NCBI GenBank assembly: GCA_017990155.1
Contig: JAGNOM010000128.1
Coordinates: 1 to 7,650 of the forward strand
Source of the DNA: Propionivibrio sp.
GTDB taxonomy: Bacteria; Pseudomonadota; Gammaproteobacteria; Burkholderiales; Rhodocyclaceae
Length of the DNA: 7,650 bases
Direction of reading: 5' to 3'
The translations under genes and the position numbers were made by a program. This document shows, in pieces, positions 5,880 through 7,650 of the stretch. The notes under the pieces were generated by a model. It did no database searches and was not told the origin of the DNA. It saw only the letters and a list, made by a program, of their open reading frames with translations. Positions within the stretch are counted from its first letter, which is position 1, and every line of letters starts with the position of its first letter.

Positions 5880-7178
5880 ATGCTCTACTCCAGAATCCTC
5901 ATGGTGGCTGGCGCGGTCGTCTTCGCTACGCCGGCTTCCGTGCTTGCCGTGCCAGCGGCGACGCCAGTCCAGATCGAGTTGTCGCACCGTCTCGACGAAA
6001 TCCGTGCGGAGCGCCTGCTGCCCTTGATCGAAAGCTTCAACAGGCAGAACAAGGACGTTCAGGTCACGCTCGTCCGCCGTGCCGAAGGTGACGCGCCGAA
6101 GCAGCTGAATTTGGTGACGCGCGAGGAGTATTCCCGGTTTCTGGAAAACAAGGCTCAATTCAAGCCGCTGCATGCGGTGATGCGCGAGGCCAAGGAAAAG
6201 TTCGACGCCGGCAAGTTGTCGCCCGAGTTGCGTGATGGCCTGTCGGACGCCAAGGGCCAGCTTTTTGCGCTGCCCGTCGCGTTTTCGACGCCCGTGCTCT
6301 TCATCAACAAGGCGATGTTCCGCAAGGCCGGACTGGATCCGGAGAATCCTCCGAAGACGTGGGCCGAGGCCCAGGAAACCGCGGGGAAGCTTGCGGATGC
6401 CGGCAATCGCTGCCCATTCACGACGTCCTGGCCAGTGCAGATATTCATCGACAACGTTAGCGCCTGGAATGGTGCGGATGTGAACGACGCGAAAGGAAAG
6501 CTTGCCTTCAACGGACTCGCGCAGGTCAAACACATTGCGATGATGGCGACCTGGTACAAGAGCAAGTACTTCTCCTACTTCGGGCCCAAGGACGAGGCCG
6601 ATAACCGCTTTGCCAACGGCGAATGCGGAATGCTGACCAGTTCCTCGTCGCTGTTCGCATCGCTGAATGCAAGCAATTCGCTGGAAGTCGGCGTCTCGCC
6701 CTTGCCCTATCACGATGACGTGTATGGTGCGCCGAAGAATACGCTGGCCGATGGCTCTTCGCTGTGGATCGCCAACGGGATGAAGCCCGCCGAAACCAAA
6801 GGCGTGGCGAAGTTCGTTAACTACGTTCTCGGGCCGGAAATTCAAATCAATCTCACGCTGGCCGGAGGCTACCTGCCGATGACGCCGGTGGCGCGCGCTG
6901 CTGCCAGCACGAAGTTGCTCGGGGCCGATCTGGGCGGCCTGAAGATCGCCTACGAACAGCTGCAAGGCAAGGGCTCGTCGCCCAAGGTCCGTGTCGCGCA
7001 GATCGAATCGGTGCGCCAGATCGTCGAGGAAGAACTCGAAACGGTTTGGGCCGACAAGAAGCCGGCGAAGGAGGCTTTGGACAGCGCCGTTGCGCGTGGC
7101 AATGCGGCGATGCTGAAGGTCGCGGCGCTCGATCAGGCGGCGATCGCCCCGAAGTCCAAGGGTAAAGGCAAGAAATGA
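5880..7178 (+). CDS. ugpB: ABC transporter periplasmic solute-binding protein, UgpB-like (glycerol-3-phosphate / glycerophosphodiesters)
   Basis: This 432-residue protein has a Sec signal peptide (MLYSRILM, hydrophobic core, likely cleavage after Ala23 in SVLA-VP). From about residue 131 it aligns closely by eye with E. coli UgpB: FSTPVLFINK (Ser136), AGLDPENPPKTW (150-161), SAWNG (Trp196), VKHIAMM, FSYFGPKDEAD, NGECGM, SLWI, GGYLPMTP (Tyr331), and VRQIVEEELETVW (Arg379) to ALDSAVARGN. Family members capture glycerol-3-phosphate or glycerophosphodiesters in the periplasm for the UgpAEC permease. The N-lobe is diverged: the stretch matching E. coli YKGNYEQN...VYEVG is shortened by about 15 residues, so the Tyr and Glu there have no counterparts. 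The C-terminus is a Lys-rich tail (PKSKGKGKK). The stop overlaps the ugpQ start. The fold and family are secure; the exact ligand is less so. Confidence 0.88.
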   Translation: MLYSRILMVAGAVVFATPASVLAVPAATPVQIELSHRLDEIRAERLLPLIESFNRQNKDVQVTLVRRAEGDAPKQLNLVTREEYSRFLENKAQFKPLHAVMREAKEKFDAGKLSPELRDGLSDAKGQLFALPVAFSTPVLFINKAMFRKAGLDPENPPKTWAEAQETAGKLADAGNRCPFTTSWPVQIFIDNVSAWNGADVNDAKGKLAFNGLAQVKHIAMMATWYKSKYFSYFGPKDEADNRFANGECGMLTSSSSLFASLNASNSLEVGVSPLPYHDDVYGAPKNTLADGSSLWIANGMKPAETKGVAKFVNYVLGPEIQINLTLAGGYLPMTPVARAAASTKLLGADLGGLKIAYEQLQGKGSSPKVRVAQIESVRQIVEEELETVWADKKPAKEALDSAVARGNAAMLKVAALDQAAIAPKSKGKGKK

Positions 7179-7650
7179 TCCGTCCGGCGCCGGCCTGGGT
7201 GCTTCCGCGCGTCGTCGCGCACCGTTGCGGCGGGGCGCTGGCGCCGGAGAACACGCTGGCCGGACTGCCGATTGCCGCTGCGCTCGGCTATCGCGCGGTC
7301 GAGTTTGACGTCATGCTCTCGGCCGACGCCACCCCGTGGGTGATCCACGATGAAACGCTGGAGCGCACGACCAGCGGTTTCGGCAATGTTTGCGCTACGC
7401 CGGACGTAATCTTGCGCACGCTTGATGCGGGGGCTTATCAGCACCGGGCTTTCTCCGGCGAGCCGCTGCCGACCTTTGCGGCCATTGCCCGGATGTGCCA
7501 GGCGCTCGGGCTGTTGGCCAATGTCGAGATCAAGCCGGCGACGGGCTTCGAGCGAATCACGGGCGAAGTCGTCGCACAGCAGATTCTGGCGTTGTGGGGC
7601 GATGCGCCGTTGCCCCTGGTTTCGTCCTTTTCGGAAGCGGCGCTTGCCGC
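7175..7650 (+). CDS. ugpQ: Glycerophosphodiester phosphodiesterase, UgpQ-like (3' end outside window)
   Basis: The frame opens with an ATG that overlaps the ugpB stop (ATGA) and runs 158 codons off the window end; E. coli UgpQ is about 247 residues. It follows E. coli UgpQ closely: RVVAHRCGGALAPENTLAG (His16, Arg17, Glu25), VEFDVMLS (Glu43, Asp45), VIHDETLERTTSG (His58), DAGAY, GEPLPT and NVEIKP (Glu118, Lys120). In GDPD enzymes the two histidines act in catalysis and the Glu/Asp residues bind the metal. The reaction cleaves glycerophosphodiesters to glycerol-3-phosphate and an alcohol. No signal peptide is seen, so it is cytoplasmic like UgpQ rather than periplasmic like GlpQ. The usual HRG motif reads HRC, with Cys18 in place of the first Gly. 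The overlap implies translational coupling to ugpB. Confidence 0.92.
   Translation, partial: MIRPAPAWVLPRVVAHRCGGALAPENTLAGLPIAAALGYRAVEFDVMLSADATPWVIHDETLERTTSGFGNVCATPDVILRTLDAGAYQHRAFSGEPLPTFAAIARMCQALGLLANVEIKPATGFERITGEVVAQQILALWGDAPLPLVSSFSEAALA

Overview
The window reads as a high-GC proteobacterial chromosome. Its gene families (RhlE-type DEAD-box helicase with an 'FDFSKPYE' tail, DUF1631 protein, small Cys-containing lipoprotein, UgpB/UgpQ close to the E. coli pair) suggest a betaproteobacterium, perhaps Rhodocyclales-like. That placement rests on family resemblance only. I see no phage, CRISPR, toxin-antitoxin or rRNA/tRNA genes. The coding content is mostly chromosomal housekeeping or accessory genes, and the one mobile feature is a short non-coding element.

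Layout: (1) 1-263, plus strand, the C-terminal end of a PP2C-type Ser/Thr protein phosphatase. (2) 336-1793, minus strand, a complete RhlE-like RNA helicase converging on it. Its promoter has a perfect TATAAT, and a possible 15-codon leader ORF runs into the helicase start. (3) 1876-2070, a 175-bp MITE-like element with 21-bp terminal inverted repeats, flanked by an exact 10-bp direct repeat. It lies between the helicase promoter and the 3' end of the next gene. (4) 2090-5683, minus strand, three co-oriented genes transcribed in the order small lipoprotein -> DHH/DHHA1 phosphoesterase -> DUF1631 protein, with gaps of about 73 and 62 bp, a plausible operon. (5) 5684-5879, a divergent intergenic region. 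It holds a strong plus-strand promoter whose -10 box sits inside a perfect palindrome, and a weaker minus-strand promoter candidate. (6) 5880-7650, plus strand, ugpB followed through an ATGA overlap by ugpQ, which is cut by the window end.

How the genes work together: UgpB (periplasmic capture of glycerol-3-phosphate or glycerophosphodiesters) and UgpQ (cytoplasmic hydrolysis of glycerophosphodiesters to glycerol-3-phosphate plus an alcohol) form a scavenging pathway for phospholipid headgroup remnants. The membrane components UgpA/E/C are not in the window. The minus-strand trio has no established joint function. RhlE is probably transcribed mainly from its own promoter.

The most interesting items are the MITE-like insertion, the palindrome embedding the ugpB -10 box, and the diverged N-lobe of UgpB. 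In my by-eye alignment UgpB lacks two substrate-contacting positions of the E. coli protein. I found no convincing wholly new multi-gene system.
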